A stretch of DNA of 57,228 bases from an uncultured Thermomicrobiales bacterium (GTDB taxonomy: Bacteria > Chloroflexota > Chloroflexia > Thermomicrobiales > CADCWN01): the NCBI GenBank assembly GCA_902806415.1, contig CADCWN010000015.1:1-57228 (forward strand), in the 5' to 3' direction. Both the position numbers and the translations under genes were made by a program. Every line of letters starts with the position of its first letter. The first letter of the stretch is position 1. The notes beneath the pieces are model-generated. The model was not told the origin of the DNA, did not search any database, and worked only from the letters and a program-made list of their open reading frames with translations. This document shows, piece by piece, positions 43,653 to 53,057 of this stretch.

Positions 43653-44168
43653 ATGGCACCCGAGGATCCCGCCGGAGGAGCGACCGGGCGGGCGCACCAT
43701 ATCCGCCCGGCGACCGCCGCAGACGGCGACTTTATCCGCGAACTCACGCCGCGCTTCGCCGAGGCCGGCACGCCGCCGGGGCGCGACCCCGCGCGCATGT
43801 CCACCTTCTTCCTCCACTCCATCGGCGAGATTGTCGAGCTTGTCACCGCCGACTCGGTCAGTCCACGAGAAGCAGTCTTGATCGCGACCGACGACGCTGG
43901 GATACGGCTCGGGTTCGTTCATCTCCGCCCCGACCTGAGCGGTTTGACCGGGGAATGGCAGGGCTACGTGAACGCCCTGGCGGTCACCCCCGCAGCCGAG
44001 GGGCGCGGCGTCGCGCAAGCGCTCCTGGCGGCGGGCGAGGCATGGGCGCGCGAACAGGGGTTTCGGCATCTCGCGCTCGACACGTTCGGGGCGAATGGGC
44101 GCGCCCGCGTGCTGTATGCGCGGTGGGGCTTCGCCGAGGAAACGCTGAAACTCGTCAAGACGCTGTGA
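43653..44168 (+). CDS. GNAT family N-acetyltransferase
   Basis: 171 aa. The acetyl-CoA loop is in ALAVTPAAEGRGVAQALLAAGEAWAREQGFRHLALDTFGAN, followed by ARVLYARWGFAEET, a complete GNAT C-terminal half. The substrate is unknown. GGAAAGG precedes the ATG. Sixteen bases separate it from the K+ channel gene, suggesting an operon. Confidence 0.9.
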   Translation: MAPEDPAGGATGRAHHIRPATAADGDFIRELTPRFAEAGTPPGRDPARMSTFFLHSIGEIVELVTADSVSPREAVLIATDDAGIRLGFVHLRPDLSGLTGEWQGYVNALAVTPAAEGRGVAQALLAAGEAWAREQGFRHLALDTFGANGRARVLYARWGFAEETLKLVKTL

Positions 44169-44184
44169 CGGAGCGGGGCGCGAC

Positions 44185-45282
44185 GTGAAAGAGGGCCAGG
44201 AGCGAAAACCGTGGTGGACATTGCGCCTCCGGCCCGCCGGGCGGACCGGCCGGGCGACCCTCACCCTCGCGCCCGCCGCCGCCGATGAACCATGGCGACG
44301 CCTGCGCGGGCCACTCCTGACGATCGGCGCGACGATGATCCTCGGCACCCTCGGCTACATGGTCATCGAAGGCTGGACGTTCGGCGATTCCGCCTACATG
44401 ATGCTGATCACCCTCGCCACGATCGGCTACGGCGAGGTCCAACCCCTGTCCAACGCGGGGCGACTCTTCACCAGCGCCCTCATCCTGGTCGGCGTGGCGG
44501 GGCTCTCGTACACCTTCACCACCATCACCGGCACCCTCTTCGAGGGGCATTTGACGCGGCAATGGGAGCGACGGCGGATGGAAAAGCGGGTCGGGCAACT
44601 CACGGACCACTACATCCTCTGCGGCTACGGGCGGGTCGGCCAGCAGATCGCCCGCGAACTCCTCCGCGAGGGGGAGGCGGTCGTCGTCGTGGACAGCGAT
44701 CAGCTGGAACTCGACCGGGCGACCGCCGCCGGCCTGCCGATCGTCAACGGCAACGCCACCGAGGACGACACCCTGCGCGCGGCGGGGATCGAGCGGGCGC
44801 GGGCGTTGATCAGCGCGGTCAATGGCGACGCCGACAACACCTTCATCACGATCTCCGCCCACGCCCTGCGACCCGACATGCCGATCGTCGCGCGGATCGT
44901 CCGGGAGGAAGCAGGCCCGAAGCTGCGCCGCGCCGGGGCGACGCACATCGTCTCGCCCTACGCGATCGCCGGGCACCAGATGGCGATGCTCGCCGCGCGC
45001 TCCGCCACCGTCAGCGCGATCGATCATCTGCAACACGACGCGGACGACCTGCTCGTGGTGGAGGTGCGGATCGACACCGACTCCCCCCTGGCCGGGCTGC
45101 GCCTCGGCGCGGCGCGCGAACGGGTGGACCGCGGCCTGACGATGCTCGGCTTGCGGCGCGGCGGTCAGATGTTCGCCCCGCCACCCGAGGATATCGAACT
45201 GGTGGCCGGCGACATCTTCGCCGTTTGCGGCACCCGCGCCCAGCTTCGCACCCTCGAAAACGCCTGCGAAGGGCCGCGATGA
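44185..45282 (+). CDS. Two-TM potassium channel with RCK/TrkA domains
   Basis: 365 aa. Two membrane helices flank a pore loop with the filter TIGYGE at 79-84 (ITLATIGYGEVQPLSNAGR). The cytoplasmic RCK_N Rossmann domain begins YILCGYGRVGQQIARELL (140-160), with acidic ends VVVVDSD, and an RCK_C domain ends the chain (LAGLRLGAARERVDRGLTMLGL). This is the MthK-like layout, gated by ions or nucleotides. The start is a GTG at 44185. It overlaps the heparinase-like gene by four bases (ATGA). Confidence 0.92.
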   Translation: MKEGQERKPWWTLRLRPAGRTGRATLTLAPAAADEPWRRLRGPLLTIGATMILGTLGYMVIEGWTFGDSAYMMLITLATIGYGEVQPLSNAGRLFTSALILVGVAGLSYTFTTITGTLFEGHLTRQWERRRMEKRVGQLTDHYILCGYGRVGQQIARELLREGEAVVVVDSDQLELDRATAAGLPIVNGNATEDDTLRAAGIERARALISAVNGDADNTFITISAHALRPDMPIVARIVREEAGPKLRRAGATHIVSPYAIAGHQMAMLAARSATVSAIDHLQHDADDLLVVEVRIDTDSPLAGLRLGAARERVDRGLTMLGLRRGGQMFAPPPEDIELVAGDIFAVCGTRAQLRTLENACEGPR

Positions 45283-47111
45283 GCGGCGACGCCCCCGATG
45301 AGCTCTCCCCGTTCGACCAGACGCCCGCCGCGTTACGGCGACTCCTCGCCGCCGATGCATCGCCGTTCCCCGAGTTCGCGGCTGTACGGGCGGATATTGC
45401 CACCTTCCGCAACGCCGCCCGCACGCGCGCCGTCCTGGCCGAAACCGCGCCGCTCCTGCACAATCTCGACGACATCCCCGCGACCACCTACTCGCGCTAC
45501 CGCGCCTTCGCCCGCACCGGCGACCGCGCGCCATACGAAACCCCATACTACCTGCGGCGCGAGAAGCTTCACGCGGCGGCGCTGCATCTCCTCCTCGGCG
45601 AGGAAGCGTATCGGGATGCCGTCCACGACTACCTCTGGGCTATCTGCGAGGAGACGACTTGGGTCACCCCCGCGCACACCCGCCTCATCGACCTGATGGC
45701 GGCCGAGACAGCTTTTGGCCTCGCCGAGATCGTCGCCCTCCTCGGCCCCGCGCTCGACGCGGAGGTCCGCTACCGCGTGCGGGACGAGATCGAGCGCCGC
45801 ATCTTCACGCCATTCTTGCACGGCTACTATGATCTGCGCTGGTTTAACGGCGGCGATAATTGGAACGGCGTCTGCGCCGGGGCGATCGGCGGCACCTTCC
45901 TCTATTTGGAACCCGACCCCGAGCGCCTCGTCAGGGGGCTAACGCTCGTCTTGGAGAGCCTGAGAACATTTGTAGCGACCTCGTTCGCGGCGGACGGCAG
46001 CACGACCGAGGGGGTTGGCTACTGGCATTACGGCCTGACCTATCCGATCATCTTCGCCGAGTTGCTGCGCGGGCGCACCGCCGGGGCGATCGATCTGCTC
46101 GCCGCGCCGCGCCTGCGCGCGATCGCCGCGTTCCCGGCCAAGATGCTCCTCTCGGGGGGCCACTACGCCAGTTTCGCCGACTCGGCCGAGACGGTCCCGC
46201 TCAACCCCGGCCTGATCGCGCGCCTCGCCATGCGCACGGAGGAGCCGGGCCTGCTCAATACCCTCGCGCCGCCCGCGCCGCTGCTGCTCAACTCCGGCAT
46301 CTCGCGCACCCTGCGCGATCTCCTCTGGTGGGCTGGCGAGCGCCAGGACGCGCCGCCGCTCGCCGACGCGACGCTGCCCGACAGTGCCCTCGCACGGCTA
46401 ACGGCGCGGACCGCCGCAGGCGCGCCGATCGCCCTGGCGGTCAAAGCGGGGCATAACGACGAGCATCACAATCACAACGACATCAGCTCGTTCATCCTGC
46501 ACGTCGCCGGCGAGACCCTGCTCGCCGATCCCGGCCCCGATCATTACGACCGCGACTACTTCACGGCGCGGCGCTACGAGAGCCCCATCGCCAATTCACT
46601 GGGGCACAGCGTCCCGCGGATCGGGGGGCAATTGCAGGGGACGGGCCGCGCCCACGCCGGGAGCCTCACCATCGAGGCGATCGACGGGGCCGGGCGGAAA
46701 AGCGTCACCGTCGAGTTCGCCCGCGCCTACCCGGTCAGCAACCTGATGGCGGCGCGGCGCACTCTCACCATCGAGAGCACCGCTGGGGCTGGGGCGACCG
46801 TTCGGCTCCACGACCAGTTCGCATTCACCGGGGCGGGCGAGGAGATTGAGGAGGCATTGGTCACCTGGCTGCCGGTCACGGTGCGGGGCGCGGTTGCGAC
46901 GGTTCGCGGGCAGCGCCACCAACTCACGCTGATGATCGAGGCACCCGCCGACGCGCACTTCGCGCTCGATCAACTGGCGCGCGGGTCCGCAGCGAGCGAA
47001 GCGCCCGCCATCCTCCAGCGCCTCCGCTTCACCCTGCCGCGCGCAGCCACGGTCGAAGCGCGCGTGCGGATGGTGATCACGTCGTTCGCAGACGAGGGCG
47101 GGACAGGCTGA
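45279..47111 (+). CDS. Heparinase II/III family protein
   Basis: 610 aa. The N-terminal half is an alpha/alpha toroid (YYLRREKLHAAALHLLLGEEAYRDAVHDYLWAICEETTWVTPAHTRLIDLMAAETA, FNGGDNWNGVCAGAIGGTFLY, STTEGVGYWHYGLTYPIIFAELL). The C-terminal half is the beta-sandwich of heparinase II/III (AGHNDEHHNHNDISSFILHVAGETLLADPGPDHYDRDYF, NSLGHSVPRIGG). No signal peptide is seen, so it would act on internalised uronic-acid oligosaccharides. ATG overlaps the channel stop. Its neighbours, a glucarate module upstream and a sugar ABC importer downstream, fit uronate-containing glycan use. Confidence 0.9.
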   Translation: MSGDAPDELSPFDQTPAALRRLLAADASPFPEFAAVRADIATFRNAARTRAVLAETAPLLHNLDDIPATTYSRYRAFARTGDRAPYETPYYLRREKLHAAALHLLLGEEAYRDAVHDYLWAICEETTWVTPAHTRLIDLMAAETAFGLAEIVALLGPALDAEVRYRVRDEIERRIFTPFLHGYYDLRWFNGGDNWNGVCAGAIGGTFLYLEPDPERLVRGLTLVLESLRTFVATSFAADGSTTEGVGYWHYGLTYPIIFAELLRGRTAGAIDLLAAPRLRAIAAFPAKMLLSGGHYASFADSAETVPLNPGLIARLAMRTEEPGLLNTLAPPAPLLLNSGISRTLRDLLWWAGERQDAPPLADATLPDSALARLTARTAAGAPIALAVKAGHNDEHHNHNDISSFILHVAGETLLADPGPDHYDRDYFTARRYESPIANSLGHSVPRIGGQLQGTGRAHAGSLTIEAIDGAGRKSVTVEFARAYPVSNLMAARRTLTIESTAGAGATVRLHDQFAFTGAGEEIEEALVTWLPVTVRGAVATVRGQRHQLTLMIEAPADAHFALDQLARGSAASEAPAILQRLRFTLPRAATVEARVRMVITSFADEGGTG

Positions 47112-47540
47112 GAAGAATGCGTCGATGGCGAGAGGGCCGATCGATTGCGATTGCGGCCCCGCGAAAGCCGCTGCGATCGACCTACGCCACCGCCCCCGTC
47201 GCGCCACCGTGATCCTATCCGCATCAGCAGCCTTCATCCGGAGTGGCGCGTCGAAATTGACGACACCACTGATACCCCGTTGTTGATCCCCCACCGGGTA
47301 ATACGGCGCAATATACAGGCGCGATCGGGCGCAGGATTTTACTCAGCCATAACGCGCCGTTAACACCCTCTTAAGTTAGCGCCGCTACAGTTAGCCCCGG
47401 CACGGTAAAGAGCAACCGGATCACTCGGTGCGACCGCTGGGGGGCGGGTACCGCATCGGGACAGGCCGGGATGGGCCGAGCCGAACGCGCGTGATCGGGA
47501 ACAATCGAGGGATGAGGCCGCCGGATCGACCGGAGGAATT
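47112..47540. other. Non-coding gap before the sugar ABC importer
   Basis: No coding frame with support. Relatively AT-rich from 47260 to 47400, as promoters are here. CGCTACAGT at 47383-47391 matches the recurrent promoter word and would give a 150-base leader. GTTAGC occurs twice nearby (about 47375 and 47390). Confidence 0.4.
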
Positions 47541-48572
47541 ATGTCGCGTCCCGTATCCCCCGGTGCGGGAAGTCCGATAGCGCAACGCCGTGGGCGAAAG
47601 GAGGATAGGATGCGGCTAGCCAATGGCGAGGGTTTGGTCGGGGAGCAAAGCGCGACCAGGGCGATGGCACGACCACACGCGAGTAGCGCGCGTGCCAGGT
47701 CGCGGCGAGAGACGGCGATCTCACTGCTCTATCTGTTGCCATCGCTGATCGTCTTCGGGGTCTTCATCTTCTATCCCCTGTTCAAGTCAATCTACCTGAG
47801 CCTCTTCGCCAGCGACCCGTTCGGCCTCGGTCGCACGCCATTCGTCGGCCTGCGGCAGTACGAAATCGCGCTGAAGTCGCAGTCGTATCGCGATGGCCTC
47901 GGTGTGACGGTCCTCTACACCCTCTATACCGTGCCGCTCGGCATCCTGATCGCCCTCGGGTTGGCGGTCCTCGCGAACCTCCGCGTGCGCGGGATCGGCT
48001 TCTTCCGCACCGTCTACGCCCTGCCGATCGGCGTCTCGGTCGGGGCGGCCTCGATCGTCTTCCTCCTGCTCTACAACAGCCGGGCGGGGGTGCTCAACTA
48101 TTTCCTGAACACGCTCGGCCTGCCCAGCGTTGAGTGGCTCACCGAGCCGCGCGCGGCCCTCTGGGCGGTCGCGATCCTCTCGATCTGGGCGGGGATCGGC
48201 TTCAACTTCATCGTCCTGCTCAGCGGCCTCCAGGGGATTCCCGAAGAGCTCTACGAGAGCGCGCGGATCGACGGGGCCAACAACGCGCGGATCTTCCGCA
48301 GCATCACCCTGCCGATGCTGATGCCGACCCTTTTCTTCGTCCTGATCGTCTCGACGATCAACGCCTTCCAGTCGTTCGCGCAGATCCACATCCTGACGAA
48401 GGGTGGGCCGGCCAACGCGACGAACGTGGTCGTCTACTCGATCTACCGCGAGGCGTTCTTCAACTTCCAGACCGGCTACGCCTCGGCGCAGGCGGTCATC
48501 CTCTTCGTCATCATCCTCATCCTCACGGCGATCCAATTCCTGGTGATCGAGCGGAGGGTACATTACGCATGA
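47541..48572 (+). CDS. Carbohydrate ABC transporter permease (UgpA/MalF-like)
   Basis: 343 aa inner-membrane subunit with six predicted helices after a 55-residue basic cytoplasmic N-terminus. The EAA loop that contacts the ATPase is GIPEELYESARIDGANNARIFRSITLPML. FYPLFKSIYLSLFASDPFG and GGPANATNVVVYSIYREAFFNFQTGYASAQAVILF are CUT1 features. GGAGG lies six bases before the ATG at 47541; an internal ATG at 47610, also with AGGAGG, would shorten it by 23 residues. It overlaps the second permease by four bases. Confidence 0.92.
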   Translation: MSRPVSPGAGSPIAQRRGRKEDRMRLANGEGLVGEQSATRAMARPHASSARARSRRETAISLLYLLPSLIVFGVFIFYPLFKSIYLSLFASDPFGLGRTPFVGLRQYEIALKSQSYRDGLGVTVLYTLYTVPLGILIALGLAVLANLRVRGIGFFRTVYALPIGVSVGAASIVFLLLYNSRAGVLNYFLNTLGLPSVEWLTEPRAALWAVAILSIWAGIGFNFIVLLSGLQGIPEELYESARIDGANNARIFRSITLPMLMPTLFFVLIVSTINAFQSFAQIHILTKGGPANATNVVVYSIYREAFFNFQTGYASAQAVILFVIILILTAIQFLVIERRVHYA

Positions 48573-49411
48573 GCGAGCCGCAGACGTTCGGGCGACGCGC
48601 CTTTCAGCTCACGATCATCTACGCGCTGCTGATCGCGACCGCGCTCTTCCTGCTCTTCCCGCTACTCTACGGCCTGGCGATCAGCTTCATGACCGCCGAC
48701 GAGATCACCGTCTACCCGCCCAAATTCCTGCCCGACGGGCTCAATCTGACGAGCTACGAGACGGTGCTGAGTCGGCTGCCGATCCCGCGCTACCTGTTCA
48801 ACTCGCTGCTGATCTCGACGACGGTGATGATCGGGCAGTTGGTCACGGCGAGTCTGGCCGCCTACGCCTTCGCCATCCGCCGCTTCCGGGGGCGCGGACT
48901 GATCTTCGGCCTCTTCCTCTCCACGCTGATGATCCCCTGGGAGGTGACGCTGATCCCGAACTTCCAGACGATCCAGGCGTGGGGCTGGACCGACAACTAC
49001 TTAGGTCTGATCGCGCCGTTCGTCGCGACCGCCTTCGGCACCTTCATGCTGCGCCAATTCTTCCTGACGATACCGCAGGAGTTGCACGACGCGGCGACGA
49101 TCGACGGCTGCGGCAGCCTGCGTTACCTCGTCCAAATCGTCCTGCCGCTCTCGCGCCCCGCCCTCGGGACGCTGGCGATCTACGGGTTCCTGCAGACCTG
49201 GAACCAATTCCTCTGGCCATTGTTAGTCACCAATCAGAAGGAGATGCGCACGATCCAGATCGGGCTGAACTATCTGCTCAACGAAGAGACGATCTCGTTC
49301 AACAACACGATGGCGGGGGTCATCCTCGCGATCATCCCGACGATGGTGTTGCTGATTGTCGGCCAGCGTCAACTGGTACGCGGCCTCACCGCGGGCGCGG
49401 TGAAGGGCTAA
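48569..49411 (+). CDS. Carbohydrate ABC transporter permease (UgpE/MalG-like)
   Basis: 280 aa second permease. N-terminal helix (LTIIYALLIATALFLLFPLLYGLAISF), MIPWEVTLIPNFQTIQAWGWTDNYLGLIAPF, and EAA loop TIPQELHDAATIDGCGSLRYLVQIVLPLSRPAL, then the short C-terminus QRQLVRGLTAGAVKG that ends almost all MalG-type proteins. ATGA overlap with the first permease. The binding-protein gene follows after a 58-base gap with a hairpin. No ATPase gene is in the cluster. Confidence 0.93.
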   Translation: MSEPQTFGRRAFQLTIIYALLIATALFLLFPLLYGLAISFMTADEITVYPPKFLPDGLNLTSYETVLSRLPIPRYLFNSLLISTTVMIGQLVTASLAAYAFAIRRFRGRGLIFGLFLSTLMIPWEVTLIPNFQTIQAWGWTDNYLGLIAPFVATAFGTFMLRQFFLTIPQELHDAATIDGCGSLRYLVQIVLPLSRPALGTLAIYGFLQTWNQFLWPLLVTNQKEMRTIQIGLNYLLNEETISFNNTMAGVILAIIPTMVLLIVGQRQLVRGLTAGAVKG

Positions 49412-49417
49412 ACGAGC

Positions 49418-49449
49418 GTTGAGGGCGGCGCATCGCCGCCCTCGTCAAC
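49418..49449 (+). other. Intra-operon hairpin between permease and binding-protein genes
   Basis: GTTGAGGGCGGCG / CGCCGCCCTCGTCAAC, 13 pairs with one bulged G and a three-base loop. It lies seven bases after the permease stop. Such stems often set different mRNA levels for binding protein and permease. Confidence 0.7.
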
Positions 49450-49469
49450 TGTGAAAGGGACGGAGAACG

Positions 49470-51035
49470 ATGGACCGGCGCACACCAATCACGCGGCGCT
49501 TCCTCCTCAAGGCCGGCGGCGCGGCACTCGGCACCGGCGCGCTCGCCGCGCTGCTGGGCGCCTGCGGCGGCGCGAGCACCCCGACCACGGCGAGCGGCAC
49601 CGGCGGTTCCGGCGCGGCGACAACGGTTCCCACCCGCCCGCCGGGCACCACCACGGCGGCGGGAAGTGCGGCCCCCTCCGCGAGCGGCGCTCCTGCGGGC
49701 GGCGGCGCGGCCCCCGGCTCGACGGCCGCCGCGCAGGGGACGCCGGTCGGCGTCTCGAACCTCAAGCCGCCGAAGAACCCGAACGCGATTAAGATTTCCT
49801 GGTGGTTCGGGCTCGGCGGCGTGCTCGGCAAGGCGATCGAGACGCTGACCGAGCAGTACAACGACAGCCAGAGCGAGATCTACGTCGAGGCAATCTATCA
49901 GGGGAACTACGACGACACGCTGAACAAGTACAAGGCCGGATTGCCGGGGAAGCAGACGCCGAATCTGCTCCAGGTCTACGATGTCGGGCTGCGGTTCATG
50001 CTCGACTCGCAGTCGGCCGAGCCGATGCAGACGCTGATCGACGCCAGCAAGTTCGATATGTCGAACTTCGAGCCCGCGCTGCTGAACTACTACTCGATCG
50101 ACAAGAAATTGGTGGGAATGCCGTTCAACTCCTCGACGCCGCTCCTCTATTACAACAAGAAGCTCTTCAGCGAGGCGGGTCTCGACCCGAACGCGCCGCC
50201 GAAGACCTGGGAGGATGCGCTGACTTTCGGCGAGAAGCTGACCAAGAAGGACGGGGCGGGGAAAGTCAGCCAGTATGGGATGGCCATCCCGATCGATAGC
50301 TGGTACTTCGAGCAGTGGATGTACGCGCAGAACGCGCTGCTGGTCGACAACGAGAACGGGCGGGCGAACCGCGCGACCAAGACGTTCCTCAATGGCGAGA
50401 ATGGCGTCAAGATTCTGGAGTGGTGGAAGAGCACGATCGACAAAGGGGTCGGCACGAATCTCGGTCGCGGCGGCTCGGAGACGCAGAAGGCGTTCGCCGC
50501 CAGCCAGATCGCGATGACCTTCGACTCGACCGCCTCGATGCGCGGGATTGTCAACGGGATCGGCGACAAGTTCGAGGTCGGGACCGGCTACCTGCTGCGG
50601 CCCGCCGCGACGATCGATCAGGGCGGGGTGGCGATCGGCGGGGCGTCGGTCTACATCATGAAGGACAAGGCCGCCCGCGAGAAGGAGGCGACCTGGAAGT
50701 TCGTGCAGTGGCTGGTGCAGCCGGAGCAGCAGGCGGCCTGGCACGTCGCCACCGGCTACTACCCCGTCCGCAAGGAGTCCTACGACCTCCCGGCGGTGCA
50801 GGAGAACACCAAGAAGTACCCGCAGTTCACCACGGCGATCAACCAACTGCGCGCGAGCAAGCAGACCCCGGCGACGGCGGGAACGGTGATGGGGCCGTTC
50901 ACCCAGGCCCGCGCGCTGGTCGCCACGGCGATCGAGGAGACCTTGCTCGGCAAGGCGACCCCGAAGGCGGCGCTCGACAAGGCCACCGCCGACATCAACC
51001 AGGCGCTTGACCTCTACAACGCCTCGGTGCGGTAA
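49470..51035 (+). CDS. Extracellular solute-binding protein, family 1 (sugar ABC importer)
   Basis: 521 aa lipoprotein. The N-terminus has a twin arginine (MDRRTPITRRFLLKAGG) and a lipobox LLGAC, then a Ser/Thr/Gly/Pro-rich linker to about residue 95. The binding domain starts IKISWWFGLGGVLGKAIETLTEQYNDSQ and has FNSSTPLLYYNKKLFSEAGLDPNAPPKTWEDAL, both typical of UgpB-like proteins. Cargo is probably a glycerophosphodiester or oligosaccharide, the latter favoured by the heparinase-like gene upstream. GGGACGGAG precedes the ATG. Confidence 0.93.
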   Translation: MDRRTPITRRFLLKAGGAALGTGALAALLGACGGASTPTTASGTGGSGAATTVPTRPPGTTTAAGSAAPSASGAPAGGGAAPGSTAAAQGTPVGVSNLKPPKNPNAIKISWWFGLGGVLGKAIETLTEQYNDSQSEIYVEAIYQGNYDDTLNKYKAGLPGKQTPNLLQVYDVGLRFMLDSQSAEPMQTLIDASKFDMSNFEPALLNYYSIDKKLVGMPFNSSTPLLYYNKKLFSEAGLDPNAPPKTWEDALTFGEKLTKKDGAGKVSQYGMAIPIDSWYFEQWMYAQNALLVDNENGRANRATKTFLNGENGVKILEWWKSTIDKGVGTNLGRGGSETQKAFAASQIAMTFDSTASMRGIVNGIGDKFEVGTGYLLRPAATIDQGGVAIGGASVYIMKDKAAREKEATWKFVQWLVQPEQQAAWHVATGYYPVRKESYDLPAVQENTKKYPQFTTAINQLRASKQTPATAGTVMGPFTQARALVATAIEETLLGKATPKAALDKATADINQALDLYNASVR

Positions 51036-51058
51036 CGGCCAGCGACAGCGCGACAATC

Positions 51059-51094
51059 CGACAGGGCGGCACCCGAGTGGGTACCGCCCTGTCG
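51059..51094. terminator. Terminator after the ABC importer operon
   Basis: CGACAGGGCGGCACCC pairs with GGGTACCGCCCTGTCG with one mismatch and a short loop, 23 bases after the stop. No long T-run. Confidence 0.75.
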
Positions 51095-51144
51095 CGCTCT
51101 ACTCGCGTAGAGACCCTGGCGCGATACGGTAGGAGAAGCGCCCA

Positions 51145-51717
51145 ATGGCCAGCACACCGCGCTTCACCATTGATGATCTCGAAACGCTGCCCGATACCCT
51201 CGATGACACGCGCTACGAGTTGATCGATGGGGAGTTGCACATTGCTCACCAGCCGCACTGGGCACACCAGTTCGCTGGCGCAATGCTTGGCATGGAGCTG
51301 CAAGCGTGGAGTCGGCGGACAGGTCGTGGCAGCGCCAATATCGCGCCCGGTGTCATCTTTTCACAGGATGACGCTGTCGCGCCGGACGTGCTCTGGATCA
51401 GTCGCGAGCGACGCACCCAGGGTCTGCGCCCCGATGGCAAGCTCTACATCGCCCCGGAGATCGCCATCGAAATCCTCTCGCCAGGCGGCACCAACGAGTG
51501 CCGCGACCGCGATCTCAAGCGCAAGCTCTACGCGCGCGAAGGGGTGGAGGAATACTGGATCGTCGATTGGCGCGCGTGGAAGATCACGGTCTATCGCCGC
51601 GCTGGCGACACACTGGAGCCAGACCTGACCCTCACCGACAGCGACGAGATCACCTCACCGCTCCTCCCCGGCTTCGCCTTCCCCGTGCGCGACCTGTGGG
51701 AACCGGCGCTCGACTAG
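51145..51717 (+). CDS. Uma2 family (DUF820) restriction-endonuclease-fold protein
   Basis: 190 aa. TRYELIDGELHIAHQP, VAPDVLWISRER, IAPEIAIEILSPGGTNECRDRDLKRKLYAREGVEEYWIVDWRAWKITVYR are the family blocks; the PD-(D/E)xK-like residues are in APDV and EIAIEIL with K in the DRDLKRKLY helix. Function is unknown; such genes are abundant in cyanobacteria and Chloroflexota and are sometimes linked to mobile DNA. TAGGAG precedes the ATG. It has no partner gene here. Confidence 0.92.
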   Translation: MASTPRFTIDDLETLPDTLDDTRYELIDGELHIAHQPHWAHQFAGAMLGMELQAWSRRTGRGSANIAPGVIFSQDDAVAPDVLWISRERRTQGLRPDGKLYIAPEIAIEILSPGGTNECRDRDLKRKLYAREGVEEYWIVDWRAWKITVYRRAGDTLEPDLTLTDSDEITSPLLPGFAFPVRDLWEPALD

Positions 51718-51785
51718 GGCGTGCTGGTTGACCTCTCCCCCACAGCCGCACGGGCGCTGATCGCTATGGCGAAGCCGAGAGCCAT

Positions 51786-52823
51786 TTACCCGATGTGCGC
51801 GCCGCGCGTGGCGTAGTTGCGGTCGTACCACTCGGCGAACTCGCCGGACTTGATCGTCCGCCACCAGCCCTCGTTCGCGGCGTACCAGTCGATCGTCTCG
51901 GCCAGCATGATGCTGAAGTCGTGGCGCGGCTCCCAGCCCAGCGCCTCCGCCTTGCTCGTGTCGAGCGCGTAGCGGCGATCGTGGCCGGGGCGGTCGCCGA
52001 CGTGCTGCAAGAGATCGGGCGACTTGCCGAGCCGATCCAGGATCAGCGTCGCCACGTCGAGGTTAACCTGCTCGTTGCCACCACCGATGTTGTACGCCTC
52101 GCCGGTCACGCCCCGGTGCAACACCAGATCGACGCCCGTGCAATGGTCGCGCACGTAGAGCCAGTCGCGGCGCTGCTGGCCGTCGCCATAGATCGGCAGC
52201 GGTCGCCCCTCGATCGCGTTGGTGATCATCAGCGGGATGAATTTTTCGGGGTACTGGTACGGGCCGAAGGTGTTGGAGCCGCGCGTGATCACGCAATCGA
52301 GCCCATAGGTCTCGACATAGGCGTTGACCATCATCTCACCGCCCGCCTTCGCCGCCGAATACGGATTGCGCGGGCGCAGCCGATCGCCCTCGCGCGACTC
52401 GCCCCCCTCCGGGAAGTGCCCATAGACCTCGTCGGTGCTGATCTGTAGGAAGCGCGCGACACCGTGCTTGCGCGCCGCCTCCAGCAGGACGAAGACGCCG
52501 TGGACATCGGTGCGGATGAAGCCGCCCGGATCGTGCAACGAGCGATCGACGTGGCTGTCGGCGGCGAAGTTGACGACCGCGTCGCACCCCACCATCGCCC
52601 GCTCGATCGCCTCGGCGTCGGCGATATCGGCCTCGACGAAGCGGTAGCGCGGATCGCCGTCCAGATCAGCTAGATTGGCGAGGTTGCCCGCGTAGGTCAG
52701 CTTGTCGACGACAACGACCTCATAATCTGGGTGTCGCTCCAGCAGGAGATGGACATAGTTCGAGCCGATGAAGCCCGCCCCGCCGGTCACCATCACCCGT
52801 GTAAAGGTCCGCTCGTCTGCCAC
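51786..52823 (-). CDS. rfbB: dTDP-glucose 4,6-dehydratase
   Basis: 345 aa SDR-family enzyme making dTDP-4-keto-6-deoxyglucose for deoxysugars. NAD-binding GGAGFIG at 14-20, FAADSHVDRSL, the catalytic STDEVYG (Thr130, Asp131, Glu132), YSAAK (Tyr155, Lys159), TRGSNTFGPYQYPEKFIPLMI and DWLYVRDHC. GTG at 52823 with AGGGGAGGA upstream gives the normal N-terminus; the frame is open beyond but unconserved. No rfbA, rfbC or rfbD is adjacent. Confidence 0.95.
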   Translation of the reverse strand: MADERTFTRVMVTGGAGFIGSNYVHLLLERHPDYEVVVVDKLTYAGNLANLADLDGDPRYRFVEADIADAEAIERAMVGCDAVVNFAADSHVDRSLHDPGGFIRTDVHGVFVLLEAARKHGVARFLQISTDEVYGHFPEGGESREGDRLRPRNPYSAAKAGGEMMVNAYVETYGLDCVITRGSNTFGPYQYPEKFIPLMITNAIEGRPLPIYGDGQQRRDWLYVRDHCTGVDLVLHRGVTGEAYNIGGGNEQVNLDVATLILDRLGKSPDLLQHVGDRPGHDRRYALDTSKAEALGWEPRHDFSIMLAETIDWYAANEGWWRTIKSGEFAEWYDRNYATRGAHIG

Positions 52824-52872
52824 GATTTCTATCCTCCCCTGGTCCAACGTTCTCGTCCTCGATCCGTGAGAG

Positions 52873-52881
52873 ATGATAACA
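52873..52881 (-). promoter_or_regulatory. Extended -10 box of rfbB
   Basis: Minus strand TGTTATCAT, 50 bases before the GTG start. Variant of the common promoter word. Confidence 0.4.
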
Positions 52882-52999
52882 CTCGCCGCGCCCCATCCCC
52901 ACCCCGGCCATTGGCTGACTATCACTCATCGCGCGTCGGTCGCTGCCCTAACGGCCCATCCCGGTCTCGGTCGCACGGAGCGATGGACGCGAGGCGGTC

Positions 53000-53008
53000 T
53001 GCTACCAT
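53000..53008 (+). promoter_or_regulatory. Extended -10 box of the truncated binding-protein gene
   Basis: TGCTACCAT, 50 bases before the GTG at 53058. Confidence 0.45.
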
Positions 53009-53057
53009 TGCCATATGCCGCAACGGCGCGCGTCATCTCGCCGGATGGAGCTTTCCT

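Noticed and set aside
47296-47310. GTAATACGG word resembling the IS630 remnant end
   Set aside because: No inverted partner within several hundred bases and no transposase-like sequence.
49386-51056. 556-codon minus-strand frame opposite the binding-protein gene
   Set aside because: Shadow frame; the plus strand has signal peptide, lipobox and family-1 binding-protein motifs.
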